Shown: positions 26,519 through 36,054, numbered from the stretch's first letter. The stretch is DNA of 57,857 nucleotides from Gammaproteobacteria bacterium (GCA_023266215.1 JAHFRQ010000014.1:1-57857); one strand, 5' to 3'. Numbers and translations: made by a program. Notes: generated by a model from the letters alone, not told the origin.

Positions 26519-28678
26519 CTATTCTTTTTTTGTCGTTACTTGTTGTAATGGCTTTCCAGAAGACAAACCCTTGTAGTTCGATTGATAGTCAGCAGCAGCT
26601 TGCGCAGGTGCAGTCAACGGCAATTCAACTGATTTTATTTCTGATTTAATTTCTGGTTTTGTTTCTGTTTTAATATCAACAATAGGCGTTTCAAACACTT
26701 CTTTTTGAGGTGCTACATGATTTGTATTTAATGCTTCATGTTGAATATCGGGATTAATATTCGTTTTTATTTCAGCGGGCGCACTCGCATCTCTCGTGTC
26801 TCTTCTGGGTGGACGTGGCGGACGTGTTTGATCGCGACGCGTATTATCGCGTCGTGGGCCTTGTCTTGATTGGTTTGGATTAGGTTTTCTGTCTGGGCGT
26901 TCAGCTCGATCAAATTTTGCAGGGCGACGCGTGTCATCAAATCTGGGTTTTGCAAAACTAGATTTGCGCGGCTCGAATTTTTTAGGAGCAGGTTTCTTTT
27001 CTGCATTTTCGCCAAACATGACATCCCACAAACGCTTAATTAAGCCGTTATTTTGTGGTTTTTTAGGTAGCGGTACAGGTTCGTCCGTTAGATACTGAGA
27101 AATCGCAGGTTCTACAATATGAATTGGCGCCACTGGTTTTCCAACCACTACGTCAGGCTTGGGTACTTTGACTAACTTATAACTCGGCGTTGCTTTGCTT
27201 TGTTCATCGCGCGTTGATCGCAAATGATAATGCGGTGATTTTAAATGTTGATTGGGAACAACCGTTACGATAACTTGTGACTGCGTTTCAATTTCATGCA
27301 GCGCCGCACGTTTTTCATTAATCAAGAAGGTTGCCACATCCACTGGCACTTGCAACTGAATTTGTGAATTGCGTTCGCGTGATGCGCTTTCTTGAATTAA
27401 ATGCACCAGTGATAATGCCACTGATTCCACACTGCGAATGGTTCCGCGACCTTCGCATCGTGGGCAAGAAATTTGTGTTGATAAACTGAGCGATGAGCGC
27501 AAACGTTGACGCGACATTTCTAATAAACCAAAACGTGAAATGCGTCCGATTTGAATACGTGCGCGATCTAAGCGCAATCCATGACGCAAACGGTTTTCAA
27601 CTTCGCGTTGATTGCGAACGGGCGTCATGTCGATAAAATCAATGACTACTAATCCGCCGATATCGCGAATTCTTAATTGTCTTGCGATTTCATCTGCCGC
27701 TTCAAGATTGGTTTGCAAAGCCGTTTCTTCAATATTGCCGCCGCGTGTTGCGCGAGCGGAGTTAATGTCGATGGCAACCAAGGCTTCAGAGTGATCAATC
27801 ACGATTGATCCGCCAGAAGGCAGACGCACTTCGCGCTGATACGCCGCTTCAATTTGTCTTTCAATTTGAAAACGGCTAAATAAAGGCAGGTTATCCGTAT
27901 AAAGCTTAATGTTTTCGACAAAATCAGGACGAATTTGGCGGATATAATCCTTTGCGCGTTGATAAGCCGCGGGATCATCAATCACAATTTCTGTGACGTC
28001 TTGACGCAGATTGTCACGGATAGCGCGAATAATAACATCGCTTTCTTGATGAATTAAATAAGGGCCTGGTTTTGCAACCGCTGCTTGCTTAATCGCTTCC
28101 CAGTAACGCAATAAAACTTTTAAATCCCATTCTAATTCTTCTTTTGATCTGCCAACACCTGCAGTGCGAATAATAATGCCCATGCCATCTGGTACTGATA
28201 ATTCATTCACCGCTTCTTTCAATTGATCGCGATCATCGCCTTCAATGCGACGTGAAATGCCACCAGAGCGAGGATTGTTTGGCATGAGGACCAAATAAGA
28301 TCCCGCCAATGTGATAAATGTGCTGAGCGCAGCCCCTTTGGTGCCGCGTTCTTCTTTGTCGATCTGAACGACGATTTCTTGGCCTTCACGCAGGACTTTT
28401 TTGATGTCTAACTCTGTGATGGACTCAACATTTTGTTGTGTCAGGTAGTATTCAGGGGATACTTCTTTCAGTGGCAAGAATCCGTGGCGTTCTGCGCCAT
28501 AATCAACGAACACCGCGCCAAGACTCGGCTCAATGCTGGTGATGCGACCCTTGTAGATGTTGGATTTTTTCTGTTCTTGACCGGGATGTTCGATGTCAAA
28601 ATCAATTAAAATTGAATCATCGGTAATCGCAACGCGCACTTCATCATTGTGCGTTGCACTAATTAAAACTCTTTTCAT
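26519..28678 (-). CDS. rne: Ribonuclease E
   Basis: Essential endoribonuclease for mRNA decay and rRNA/tRNA processing. From ATG 28678 (MKRVLISATHNDEVRVAI) it has 719 residues. The catalytic half has the S1 domain (NIYKGRITSIEPSLGAVFVDYGAERHGFLPLKE), the metal-binding aspartates in ALVAIDINSA and GLVVIDFIDM, and the zinc link CPRCEGRG. The C-terminal tail is much shorter than E. coli's (1061 total) but keeps an Arg/Pro-rich RNA-binding stretch. A longer reading from 28720 adds 14 non-family residues. Confidence 0.97.
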   Translation of the reverse strand: MKRVLISATHNDEVRVAITDDSILIDFDIEHPGQEQKKSNIYKGRITSIEPSLGAVFVDYGAERHGFLPLKEVSPEYYLTQQNVESITELDIKKVLREGQEIVVQIDKEERGTKGAALSTFITLAGSYLVLMPNNPRSGGISRRIEGDDRDQLKEAVNELSVPDGMGIIIRTAGVGRSKEELEWDLKVLLRYWEAIKQAAVAKPGPYLIHQESDVIIRAIRDNLRQDVTEIVIDDPAAYQRAKDYIRQIRPDFVENIKLYTDNLPLFSRFQIERQIEAAYQREVRLPSGGSIVIDHSEALVAIDINSARATRGGNIEETALQTNLEAADEIARQLRIRDIGGLVVIDFIDMTPVRNQREVENRLRHGLRLDRARIQIGRISRFGLLEMSRQRLRSSLSLSTQISCPRCEGRGTIRSVESVALSLVHLIQESASRERNSQIQLQVPVDVATFLINEKRAALHEIETQSQVIVTVVPNQHLKSPHYHLRSTRDEQSKATPSYKLVKVPKPDVVVGKPVAPIHIVEPAISQYLTDEPVPLPKKPQNNGLIKRLWDVMFGENAEKKPAPKKFEPRKSSFAKPRFDDTRRPAKFDRAERPDRKPNPNQSRQGPRRDNTRRDQTRPPRPPRRDTRDASAPAEIKTNINPDIQHEALNTNHVAPQKEVFETPIVDIKTETKPEIKSEIKSVELPLTAPAQAAADYQSNYKGLSSGKPLQQVTTKKE

Positions 28679-29025
28679 GTTAAAAACCTTATTGTTGTGC
28701 GCGCAAGGCTCAATCAGCAAATAGGTTTAAATTTGGCATGGGTAGTTTTAATGTTTTTTGCAATAAAAGTTGTTTTACCATAACCTGAAAACCTGTGTTT
28801 GCTATTCCTAGCTGCAGCCCGTGGGCGCAAATTAAATTCTGTTCAATCACCATTTTTGTCACATTTTCGTGACTATTTTTAAAAATATTCAAAATATTTG
28901 AGATAGCTGGCGCGTTGTTGTTTTAAAAAATTCGCCAATTTTCAATCACCTACCGACTAAACTTGAGTAGACGAATAGGTTAAAAGGTGATATTAGCAGG
29001 CTTTGACGTTTTGGGCAATTGGGAA
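28679..29025. promoter_or_regulatory. Long leader region of rne shared with rluC
   Basis: 404 bases separate divergent rne and rluC. Structures seen: palindrome GTCACATTTTCGTGAC near 28857-28872, and ATCACCT (28945-28951) pairing with AGGTGAT (28985-28991). In E. coli a structured ~360-base rne 5' leader mediates autoregulation by RNase E; a leader of similar length here suggests the same, by analogy only. No convincing gene is present. Confidence 0.4.
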
Positions 29026-29053
29026 TTGCTTATTAGGCGTAAACAGATACAAT
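29026..29053 (+). promoter_or_regulatory. Sigma-70 promoter for rluC
   Basis: -35 TTGCTT (29026-29031) and -10 TACAAT (29048-29053), spacer 16 bases, about 30 bases before the rluC start. Confidence 0.55.
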
Positions 29054-29082
29054 CCACTATTACCAAAAACAGTGGGTGACCC

Positions 29083-30024
29083 TTGCAATCAAAAATTATT
29101 ACCATCGACAGCAATCGAGTTGGACAGCGAATTGATAACTTTTTAGTGCTGCAGCTCAAAGGTGTCCCGCATTCGAGAATTTATCGCGCTGTTCGAAAAG
29201 GTGAGGTGCGCGTCAATAAAAAGCGTGTCGATGCGTCGTATAAATTAAAGGAAAACGACCAAGTTCGCATTCCGCCGATTCGCGTGAGTGAAGCTGCGAT
29301 TATTCCAAAGCCATCTGCAAAACTAACTGAGTTACTAAAAAAATCGGTGATTTTTGAAAACAGTGATTTTATGGTGATTAATAAGCCGGCAGGTTTGGCG
29401 GTTCATGGTGGCAGCGAAATTGAATTAGGATTGGTTGAAGCGCTGCGCGCTATTAAATTAGATTGGAAATCAGTAGAACTTGCTCATAGATTAGATCGCG
29501 AAACATCGGGCTGTTTATTACTCGCTAAAAACAGATTGGTTTTATTAACGCTGCAAGATTTATTTCGCACGCGTGACATAGAAAAAATTTATTTATTATT
29601 AGTCGATGGTGATTTTTCTCAACAAGAACATGTTAAAACTTTTCTAACTAAAACAGATCGCGGCGGTGAAAAAATCATTAGTGTTTCAGATGATGACAGT
29701 GGAAAAAATGCAGAAACTATTTTTACGCCCGTTTCGCATTCTGCTCAATTTAGTTTATTGCGCGCTCATTTGCTTACAGGAAGAATGCATCAAATTCGTG
29801 TTCATGCGGCCCATATTGGACACCCCATTGTCGGTGATGCAAAATACGGCGATAAAAAAATAAATCAGGAAGTTGCCCTAAAGTGTGGCGCAAAAAGATT
29901 GTTTTTGCATGCACAGACGCTGTCTTTTACTTTGGGAGATAAAAGCTTTAAATTTGAAGCACTACTGGATGAAGATTTTTTACGCGATTTGAAAAAATTA
30001 GGAGTTCAACTAACTGATAAATAA
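29083..30024 (+). CDS. rluC: 23S rRNA pseudouridine synthase RluC
   Basis: Isomerises uridines 955, 2504 and 2580 of 23S rRNA (E. coli numbering). The 313-residue protein has an N-terminal S4 RNA-binding domain (QRIDNFLVLQLKGVPHSRIYRAVRKGEVRVNKKRV) and the RluA-type catalytic domain with AHRLDRETSGCLLLAKN (catalytic Asp). RMHQIRVHAAHIGHPIVGDAKYG follows. The best start is TTG 29083. Divergent from rne, as in many gammaproteobacteria. Confidence 0.93.
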   Translation: MQSKIITIDSNRVGQRIDNFLVLQLKGVPHSRIYRAVRKGEVRVNKKRVDASYKLKENDQVRIPPIRVSEAAIIPKPSAKLTELLKKSVIFENSDFMVINKPAGLAVHGGSEIELGLVEALRAIKLDWKSVELAHRLDRETSGCLLLAKNRLVLLTLQDLFRTRDIEKIYLLLVDGDFSQQEHVKTFLTKTDRGGEKIISVSDDDSGKNAETIFTPVSHSAQFSLLRAHLLTGRMHQIRVHAAHIGHPIVGDAKYGDKKINQEVALKCGAKRLFLHAQTLSFTLGDKSFKFEALLDEDFLRDLKKLGVQLTDK

Positions 30025-30044
30025 GGGATATTTTTATTTTTAAC

Positions 30045-30140
30045 ATTTGGGATTGGATCAGTAATCATTTATCCAATCCCAAATTTGCAAAATTTGCCAA
30101 AATTGGGATTGGATGAGAGAATACTGATCCAATCCCAAAT
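30045..30140. repeat. Two related hairpins after rluC
   Basis: Hairpin 1: ATTTGGGATTGGAT (30045-30058) and ATCCAATCCCAAAT (30071-30084), a perfect 14-base stem with a 12-base loop. Hairpin 2: TTGGGATTGGAT and ATCCAATCCCAA (within 30102-30140), 12-base stem, similar loop. They share arm sequence and so form a tandem BIME-like repeat. They lie between rluC and the inserted ATPase gene and may insulate their transcripts. Confidence 0.85.
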
Positions 30141-30159
30141 ATGCGAATCAAGGTGCGTT

Positions 30160-31629
30160 ATGAATCCTGACATTGTTGGTCGCCGACCTGAATTAGAAAA
30201 TTTAGAGGAGATATATGAATCGCATCGTTCTGAATTTGTCGCGGTTTATGGTAGGCGCCGCGTTGGAAAAACTTTTCTCATTCGAACGTTTTTTTCAGAC
30301 AAAAAAGACTGTTGGTTTTTTCAAGTCTCGGGTATAAAAAACGCAACTTCGAAGCAGCAGCTTAAAGAATTTAAAAAAGAAATTATTCATACATTTTATC
30401 CTTCATTTAAAAAAACACAGTTTGAAACTCCAAAAAGCTGGCTTGCTGCTTTTGAGATGTTGCACGAAGCAATTAATTTGTTAAGCGCCAATAAAAAAGT
30501 AGTTTTATTTTTTGATGAATTTCCCTGGATGGCAAAACGAAAAGGTAGATTACTGAATGCATTAGATTATTACTGGAATCGATATTGGTCTATGCAAAAA
30601 AATATTAAATTAATTATTTGCGGTTCAGCTGCTTCCTGGATTATTAAAAATATTTTAAATGATACGGGTGGTTTGCATAACCGCGTGACAAAACGAATGC
30701 CGATGGACCCTTTGACATTACAGGAAACCGAGGGTTATTTAAAAAGTCGCGGCATTCTTTACGATCATTATCAAATACTTCAATTATATATGTGCTTAGG
30801 TGGGATTCCTTATTATCTTGATATGTTGAAAAAAGGTTTATCTGCGACGCAAAATATTAATCAGCTTTGCTTTCAGAGAAAGGGTGCTCTGATTGACGAG
30901 TTTCATAATTTATTTGCAGCGCTTTTTGAAAATGGCGCGGCGCATGAAAATATTATCAAAATCATTGCAGCAAAACGAGAAGGTGTTAGTCGCGATGAAA
31001 TTGCAGATGCTTTATCAGTCAAAGGCGGTACATTGACTTTGTGGCTGAAAGAGTTGGAGCAAACTGGATTTATTGAATCGCTTGTTCCGTCCGGCAGAAA
31101 ATATGGAACTTACTATAAAATTATTGATGAATATACTTTGTTTTATCTGACCTGGATTGAACCATTGATTCAGTCCGGCTTACAAGTCGAAAATACCAAT
31201 CGTTACTGGGAAGAAATGTCGCAATCATCTAGTTGGCATGCTTGGGCTGGATTGGCTTTTGAGTCAGTTTGTTATAAGCACATCGCAAACATTCGAAAAG
31301 CGTTGCATATTCCTGATAGTGCAGTAGGCTCTACATGGCGCGCTATAGCACAGAAAAGAAATAATTTGCCTGGCGCTCAAATTGATTTATTATTTGATCG
31401 CAACGACAACATGATTTCGCTATGCGAAATTAAATATGCCAATGATATTTTTAAAATCGATAAAGAGATGGTTGAGATACTAAAAAGAAAACAAGAGGTT
31501 TATCGAACTATTACTAAAACAACGAAACAGATTGTGATTTCAATGATTACTACTTTTGGCTTAAAGCCATCGAATTACGCGCAAGACCTTATTTTTTCTA
31601 ACTGCACAATGGATGATTTATTTATATGA
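30160..31629 (+). CDS. AAA ATPase with DUF234-like C-terminal domain
   Basis: A 489-residue archaeal-type ATPase. Walker A is YGRRRVGKTFLI at 30-41, Walker B is VVLFFDEFPWM near 133-143. A winged helix (REGVSRDEIADALSVKGGTLT) links to a C-terminal PD-(D/E)XK-like DUF234 domain (GAQIDLLFDR...SLCEIKYAN). ATG 30160 follows AAGG; an upstream reading from 30085 would translate the hairpins. Its end overlaps yceD in ATGA. Role unknown; the family is widespread and mobile. Confidence 0.85.
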   Translation: MNPDIVGRRPELENLEEIYESHRSEFVAVYGRRRVGKTFLIRTFFSDKKDCWFFQVSGIKNATSKQQLKEFKKEIIHTFYPSFKKTQFETPKSWLAAFEMLHEAINLLSANKKVVLFFDEFPWMAKRKGRLLNALDYYWNRYWSMQKNIKLIICGSAASWIIKNILNDTGGLHNRVTKRMPMDPLTLQETEGYLKSRGILYDHYQILQLYMCLGGIPYYLDMLKKGLSATQNINQLCFQRKGALIDEFHNLFAALFENGAAHENIIKIIAAKREGVSRDEIADALSVKGGTLTLWLKELEQTGFIESLVPSGRKYGTYYKIIDEYTLFYLTWIEPLIQSGLQVENTNRYWEEMSQSSSWHAWAGLAFESVCYKHIANIRKALHIPDSAVGSTWRAIAQKRNNLPGAQIDLLFDRNDNMISLCEIKYANDIFKIDKEMVEILKRKQEVYRTITKTTKQIVISMITTFGLKPSNYAQDLIFSNCTMDDLFI

Positions 31630-32069
31630 CACAACATCTTCCCAAATCAATTGACCCAATTCATTCCGCAAAACAAGGTATTACCTTGTCAGGCTTTGTG
31701 ACATTAAATGAATTACCGCGATTAAATGCAATTCATCCACAGAAAAAAGAGCCAGCGCACGTGGAGTTACAATTTAAAGTGGATGCCGGTGGATTGAAAA
31801 TCGTAGAAGGCACCATAAAAACAACAGTGGAATTACCGTGTGAGCGTTGCAATCAAATTACAATCTGTCCGCTTGAATTAAAGTTTATTTTAAGCCCTGT
31901 TTTATCAGAATATCACTTAAGTAAATTACCTGAATCGTACGAGCCGCTGATGATGGAAGGTGAATTTGTTGAGTTGGCCATTGTGGTTGAAGATGAAATT
32001 TTATTGGGCTTGCCGATGGTGCCAAAGCATGATGTCTGCCCAGTTGAATTGCCGGAATATTTTAAATAA
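31626..32069 (+). CDS. yceD: YceD family protein (DUF177)
   Basis: 147-residue protein linked to 23S rRNA accumulation in plants and bacteria; mechanism unclear. It has the family pattern: LPCERCNQ (CxxC near residue 76-79) and a late DEILLGLPMVPKHD...CP segment. In most gammaproteobacteria rpmF (L32) follows; here the next genes are a toxin-antitoxin pair and rpmF is not seen. Start overlaps the upstream ATPase stop. Confidence 0.9.
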   Translation: MTQHLPKSIDPIHSAKQGITLSGFVTLNELPRLNAIHPQKKEPAHVELQFKVDAGGLKIVEGTIKTTVELPCERCNQITICPLELKFILSPVLSEYHLSKLPESYEPLMMEGEFVELAIVVEDEILLGLPMVPKHDVCPVELPEYFK

Positions 32070-32151
32070 CGCTCTGCAAACTCTGTTGAAAATTCGTTCA
32101 AAATACGGTATTGCTTCGCCATAAACCAGTCTGTATTATTCTGCGTGTGGT

Positions 32152-32180
32152 TTGACATAAAACCCCATTGGGGTTATTAT
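32152..32180 (+). promoter_or_regulatory. Promoter with operator palindrome in the spacer, toxin-antitoxin unit
   Basis: -35 TTGACA (32152-32157), -10 TATTAT (32175-32180), spacer exactly 17 bases. The spacer contains AACCCCATTGGGGTT (32161-32175), 7-base arms around one base. A repressor bound there would cover the promoter. The start codon is only about 12 bases after the -10, so the transcript has a very short leader. Confidence 0.65.
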
Positions 32181-32192
32181 TTGAGTTCATCG

Positions 32193-32546
32193 ATGGATAT
32201 GATTGAGAAATTACAAGTAGTGGTGGAAACGCCAGAATTTATACGTTGCGCCAAGAGCTGCATGAATGAAGCGGTGATTGATGAGTTTATTCATTACATT
32301 GCAGCTAATCCAGAGGCGGGCAAAATAATTACTAGCACTGGCGGAGCGCGAAAAGTACGATGGGCGAGCGATGAAAATCAAGGAAAAAGAGGCGGGGTTC
32401 GTGTGATTTATTATTACCACAATGTGGAAATGCCTATTTTTCTTTTTACGGTTTATGCCAAAAACCAAAAAGAAAGTTTAAAGAATGCAGAAAAAAGTGC
32501 GCTCAAGCAAATTATTAAACAGTTGGTCAATACTTACGAGAGCTAA
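32193..32546 (+). CDS. RelE/HigB-type toxin
   Basis: 117-residue probable ribosome-dependent mRNA interferase. It has the HigB2-like pattern: FIHYIAANPEAGKIITSTGGARKVRW, then GKRGGVRVIYYYH, FTVYAKNQKESL and a C-terminal ALKQIIKQL helix. It is toxin-first, with the antitoxin 2 bases downstream, as in higBA systems. ATG 32193 is my choice; 32199 is an alternative. Confidence 0.8.
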   Translation: MDMIEKLQVVVETPEFIRCAKSCMNEAVIDEFIHYIAANPEAGKIITSTGGARKVRWASDENQGKRGGVRVIYYYHNVEMPIFLFTVYAKNQKESLKNAEKSALKQIIKQLVNTYES

Positions 32547-32548
32547 AA

Positions 32549-32845
32549 ATGAGTGATGTTGGAAAAAGCATTTTAAAGGGCGCTAAAGAAGCATTGGCGT
32601 ACGCAAAAGGTCAAAAAACAAGAGCGCGTGTTCATAAAGTAAACGTACCTCGAAATATTAATGTTCAGCGCATCCGAATGCATCTGCACATGACTCGCGA
32701 AGAGTTTTCGGCTGAATTTGGCTTTAGTTTACGGACACTTGAGAAATGGGAGCGACACGAGCGTCAGCCAAATGGTCCTGCGCGCGCTTATTTGGTTGTC
32801 ATCGATAAAAATCCAACCGCTGTCAGAAAAGCACTTTCCGCATAG
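32549..32845 (+). CDS. XRE-type antitoxin (HigA-like)
   Basis: 98-residue protein with a C-terminal HTH: IRMHLHMTREEFSAEFGFSLRTLEKWERHERQPNGPARAYL. This matches antitoxins paired with RelE/HigB toxins. It lies 2 bases after the toxin. It probably binds the palindrome in the upstream promoter. Confidence 0.82.
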   Translation: MSDVGKSILKGAKEALAYAKGQKTRARVHKVNVPRNINVQRIRMHLHMTREEFSAEFGFSLRTLEKWERHERQPNGPARAYLVVIDKNPTAVRKALSA

Positions 32846-32861
32846 ATAATATATTCACGCT

Positions 32862-34064
32862 TTAAATCAAATATTTTATATACAACACAAAATAACCCAG
32901 CCAGCGTTGATAAATGGGTCGTGCGGATTTCCAATTATTCAGTTGCAATTGTTTTGAATGCGTTAAATCTTGCAGAAATAATTGCTCCAATGATTTTTTA
33001 GCAGGTGCTGTAAAAATCGTGACATCCGCTTCTAAATCATGCAATAAACTACGGTGATTTAAATTGCTTGAACCAATTAGAAACCAGTCATCCAGAATCA
33101 ACGATTTGGCATGCAGCATGCTAGGCAAATATTCGTAAATTTTTACACCCGATTTTAATAAGCTGTAATAAAAAGTAGAGCTCGCCCAAGGCATCATCAT
33201 CACATCCGATTTTTTAGGCAATACAATGCGAACATCAATGCCACTTTTTGCAGCCTCTTTTAAGCGACGCATTAAAACATTATCAGGGACAAAATACGCA
33301 TTCGTAATCCAAATGCGTTGCTGGCATAATTGCATGCGGCGCATTAAATTCTTATATAAAATACGACGACGATGTCGCGTGTAATTTAATCGAACGCGCG
33401 GATCTTTTCGGATTTGAACAAAGGCATCGCGTAATCGTTCTGTAATCGATCGGTGTGTCCAGGCAATTTCAAATGCCTTTTGTAATTCAGATACATCAAT
33501 ATTCGTTAGACGCACAACGGTATCGCGCCAATTTTCACCACCGTCTTCAATGCTTAAATGACACTGGCTAAAATTCACGCTGCCCACATAGGCAATTTTA
33601 TTATCGATTATACAAACTTTGCGATGATTGCGAGAATTGGCTTTGAAAAATAAATAAATGCCTTTTAATACAAAAGGAATTTTGACAGCTGAGCGACTCC
33701 AGTTCCACAGCTGCCATGGAAAAGGATGAAAAACCTTGGTTTGCGCGCCGACTTTTTCAAGTGCTTTTGCAAAGGTCGCTCCCCAAAAAGGTGTGCCTGC
33801 GCCATCCACTAATATGCGTACCGATACACCGCGTTTTGCAGCGCGGATCAACGCATTGGCAACGCGCGTACCCAGCAAATCTCGATTAAATATAAATACT
33901 TCAAGATTAATGGTTTCAACCGCATTATCAATATCATTGAGCAGGGCATTAAAATAAATACTGCCGTCAGAAAAAATAATTTCTTCAGTTTGAGAGGTGA
34001 GCACAGTTTCAGGTGGGGTTTCGCGCAATAAACTTGATTTTAATTTTTGCACTAATGATTTCAT
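32862..34064 (-). CDS. clsB: Cardiolipin synthase B-like phospholipase D protein
   Basis: 400-residue membrane-associated phospholipase D-type enzyme. Two HKD motifs are present: HRKVCIID...YVGSVNFS (His147, Lys149, Asp154) and HAKSLILDD...IGSSNLNHRS near 319. No N-terminal membrane pair is seen, as in the ClsB group. It probably makes cardiolipin or transfers phosphatidyl groups. The DUF3579 gene lies 6 bases upstream on the same strand, so the two are one unit. Confidence 0.85.
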   Translation of the reverse strand: MKSLVQKLKSSLLRETPPETVLTSQTEEIIFSDGSIYFNALLNDIDNAVETINLEVFIFNRDLLGTRVANALIRAAKRGVSVRILVDGAGTPFWGATFAKALEKVGAQTKVFHPFPWQLWNWSRSAVKIPFVLKGIYLFFKANSRNHRKVCIIDNKIAYVGSVNFSQCHLSIEDGGENWRDTVVRLTNIDVSELQKAFEIAWTHRSITERLRDAFVQIRKDPRVRLNYTRHRRRILYKNLMRRMQLCQQRIWITNAYFVPDNVLMRRLKEAAKSGIDVRIVLPKKSDVMMMPWASSTFYYSLLKSGVKIYEYLPSMLHAKSLILDDWFLIGSSNLNHRSLLHDLEADVTIFTAPAKKSLEQLFLQDLTHSKQLQLNNWKSARPIYQRWLGYFVLYIKYLI

Positions 34065-34070
34065 GTTGAT

Positions 34071-34361
34071 TTATTCTTCGCCGCAGATTTTCAGCTTATT
34101 TTTATGCGCAAACTCCAAAATTGATTCGTATAAAGCAGGGTTGGTTTCTTTTAATTTGGGATCTAATAAAACGCATTTGTTGCCATCTTTGATAGATGGC
34201 TGCAATAAGGGTGAGTAATGAATGCGCCGTTTATGAAAAGTCGATAACTGACCGCTCATGCGTTCTGCCCAGTCAGCGGGTCTAAACGTTTCGCCGCCTT
34301 CTGTCACGCCTTCAATAACGATTTTGCAGGATTTTTCGTCTTTATCTGTTTTGTCTGTCAT
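34071..34361 (-). CDS. DUF3579 family protein
   Basis: 96-residue protein. IVIEGVTEGGETFRPADWAERMSGQLSTF and the CVLLDPKLKETNPALYESILEFA segment are typical of DUF3579, a small betaproteobacterial/gammaproteobacterial family of unknown function. Likely co-transcribed with the downstream clsB-like gene. Confidence 0.85.
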   Translation of the reverse strand: MTDKTDKDEKSCKIVIEGVTEGGETFRPADWAERMSGQLSTFHKRRIHYSPLLQPSIKDGNKCVLLDPKLKETNPALYESILEFAHKNKLKICGEE

Positions 34362-34481
34362 GATGGGATCTTAAATTTTTGAAAGTGTGAGTATTGTACA
34401 GCAGATTACGAAAAGTGACAGCATCCTGCAAATTCATTATCATAGCGACTCGTTACAGCATGAATTAACAGGATTCTCGCA

Positions 34482-35246
34482 ATGCAAGATGAAAAGATTA
34501 GTTTAAACACGCGACCACGCGGCATCTATTTATTACCGAACTTATTAACCGTTGCTGCTATGTTTGCAGGCTTTTATGCGATTGTAGCCTCAACACGCGG
34601 GTTATTTGATGCGGCGGCTATTGCGATATTTGTTGCTATGTTGCTGGATGGTTTGGATGGTCGCGTGGCAAGAATGACGCAAACAGAAAGCGAATTTGGC
34701 GCGCAAATGGACAATATGTCCGATATGGTTTGTTTTGGGGTGACGCCAGCATTAGTTTTATACGAATGGTCTCTTTCGGGTGTGGGAAAAATAGGGTGGC
34801 TTGCGGCCTTTATCTATACAGTGTGTACAGCGTTACGATTAGCGCGATTTTTAAGTCTGGATAATCATGATAATAAACGTTATTCACGCGGATTAACTAC
34901 CACTGCAGCAGCGGGCTTTATTGCCAGCATATTATGGTTTTGCACCAAGCATCAAATTACGGGTGACAGCATTAAAACTATTATTTTAGTCATCACGGTT
35001 TGCGTGGGTTTATTAAAAGTCAGCACTATTCCTTTTCGCAGCTTCAAAGATTTTGATGCGCGCGATAAAATTCCTTTTTTGGCAGTAGTTGTGATTGCAT
35101 TGGGATTTGCTTTTGTGGCACTGGATCCACCGGATGTGTTTTTAGCTGTTTTTGGTTTGTATGTTATTTCAGGTCCCATTATGGCAGCTATTAATTATTG
35201 TCGAAAAGATAAAAGTAAAATACATGATCAGCCCAACAATCATTAA
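34482..35246 (+). CDS. pssA: CDP-diacylglycerol-serine O-phosphatidyltransferase
   Basis: Inner-membrane enzyme making phosphatidylserine, the precursor of phosphatidylethanolamine. The 254-residue protein carries the CDP-alcohol phosphatidyltransferase motif DGLDGRVARMTQTESEFGAQMDNMSD and several membrane helices. It is the integral type II form, not the E. coli phospholipase D-like form. Its 3' end overlaps nadC by 23 bases. Confidence 0.95.
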   Translation: MQDEKISLNTRPRGIYLLPNLLTVAAMFAGFYAIVASTRGLFDAAAIAIFVAMLLDGLDGRVARMTQTESEFGAQMDNMSDMVCFGVTPALVLYEWSLSGVGKIGWLAAFIYTVCTALRLARFLSLDNHDNKRYSRGLTTTAAAGFIASILWFCTKHQITGDSIKTIILVITVCVGLLKVSTIPFRSFKDFDARDKIPFLAVVVIALGFAFVALDPPDVFLAVFGLYVISGPIMAAINYCRKDKSKIHDQPNNH

Positions 35247-36054
35247 AAATAATGTTCGAGAAAGCTTGCTCGAAGATATTGGCGGGGGCGATATCACCGC
35301 AGAATTAATTGATCAAAATCAATTATCAACCGCTCATGTTATTTCGCGTGAGCCCGCTATTATTTGTGGCCAGGATTGGTTTAATGAAGTTTTTTTTCAG
35401 CTTGACCCTGCTATTGCAATAAATTGGTTGATTAAAGAAGGCGAAAAAGTATCGCCGAATCAAAAATTCGTCGAATTATCAGGAAATTCAAGAAGTTTAT
35501 TGACAGGTGAGCGCACTGCGTTAAATTGGCTTCAAAGCTTATCAGGCACTGCAACGGTTGTTTCAGATTATGTCGCTGCTCTTAAAAATACTACTGTAAA
35601 ATTATTAGATACCCGAAAAACTATTCCCGGATTAAGAGCTGCGCAAAAATATGCAGTTAAAATAGGTGGCGGACAAAATCATCGCATGGGATTATTCGAT
35701 GCTTTTTTAATTAAAGAAAATCATATTGCAAGTTGCGGATCAATTACTAAAGCAGTTTTACGCGCAAGACAAAACCATCCCGATAAATTAATTGAAGTTG
35801 AAGTTGAAAATTTTAGTGAGCTTCAAGAGGCTTTAAATTCTAAAGTCAATATGATCATGCTCGATAATTTTAATCTAGAAAATATGGAAAAATCAGTCTC
35901 AATCGTCAACAAAAAATCCAAATTAGAAGTTTCTGGCAATGTCGATTTAAATACGATTAAAAAAATTGCCGAAACGGGCATTGATTTTATTTCAGTGGGC
36001 GCGCTCACCAAGCATCTTCGCGCGATTGATTTATCGATGCGGTTTGAAAATTAA
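35224..36054 (+). CDS. nadC: Nicotinate-nucleotide pyrophosphorylase
   Basis: 276-residue quinolinate phosphoribosyltransferase of NAD synthesis: quinolinate plus PRPP gives nicotinate mononucleotide. Signatures: [59 protein letters not shown], and [14 protein letters not shown]. The start is ATG 35224, inside the pssA end. Stop overlaps the convergent sdaA stop by 4 bases. Confidence 0.96.
   Translation: MISPTIIKNNVRESLLEDIGGGDITAELIDQNQLSTAHVISREPAIICGQDWFNEVFFQLDPAIAINWLIKEGEKVSPNQKFVELSGNSRSLLTGERTALNWLQSLSGTATVVSDYVAALKNTTVKLLDTRKTIPGLRAAQKYAVKIGGGQNHRMGLFDAFLIKENHIASCGSITKAVLRARQNHPDKLIEVEVENFSELQEALNSKVNMIMLDNFNLENMEKSVSIVNKKSKLEVSGNVDLNTIKKIAETGIDFISVGALTKHLRAIDLSMRFEN

Noticed and set aside
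28710-28892. 60-residue open frame upstream of rne (minus strand)
   Set aside because: No ribosome-binding site or family resemblance, and it lies in the expected structured rne leader.
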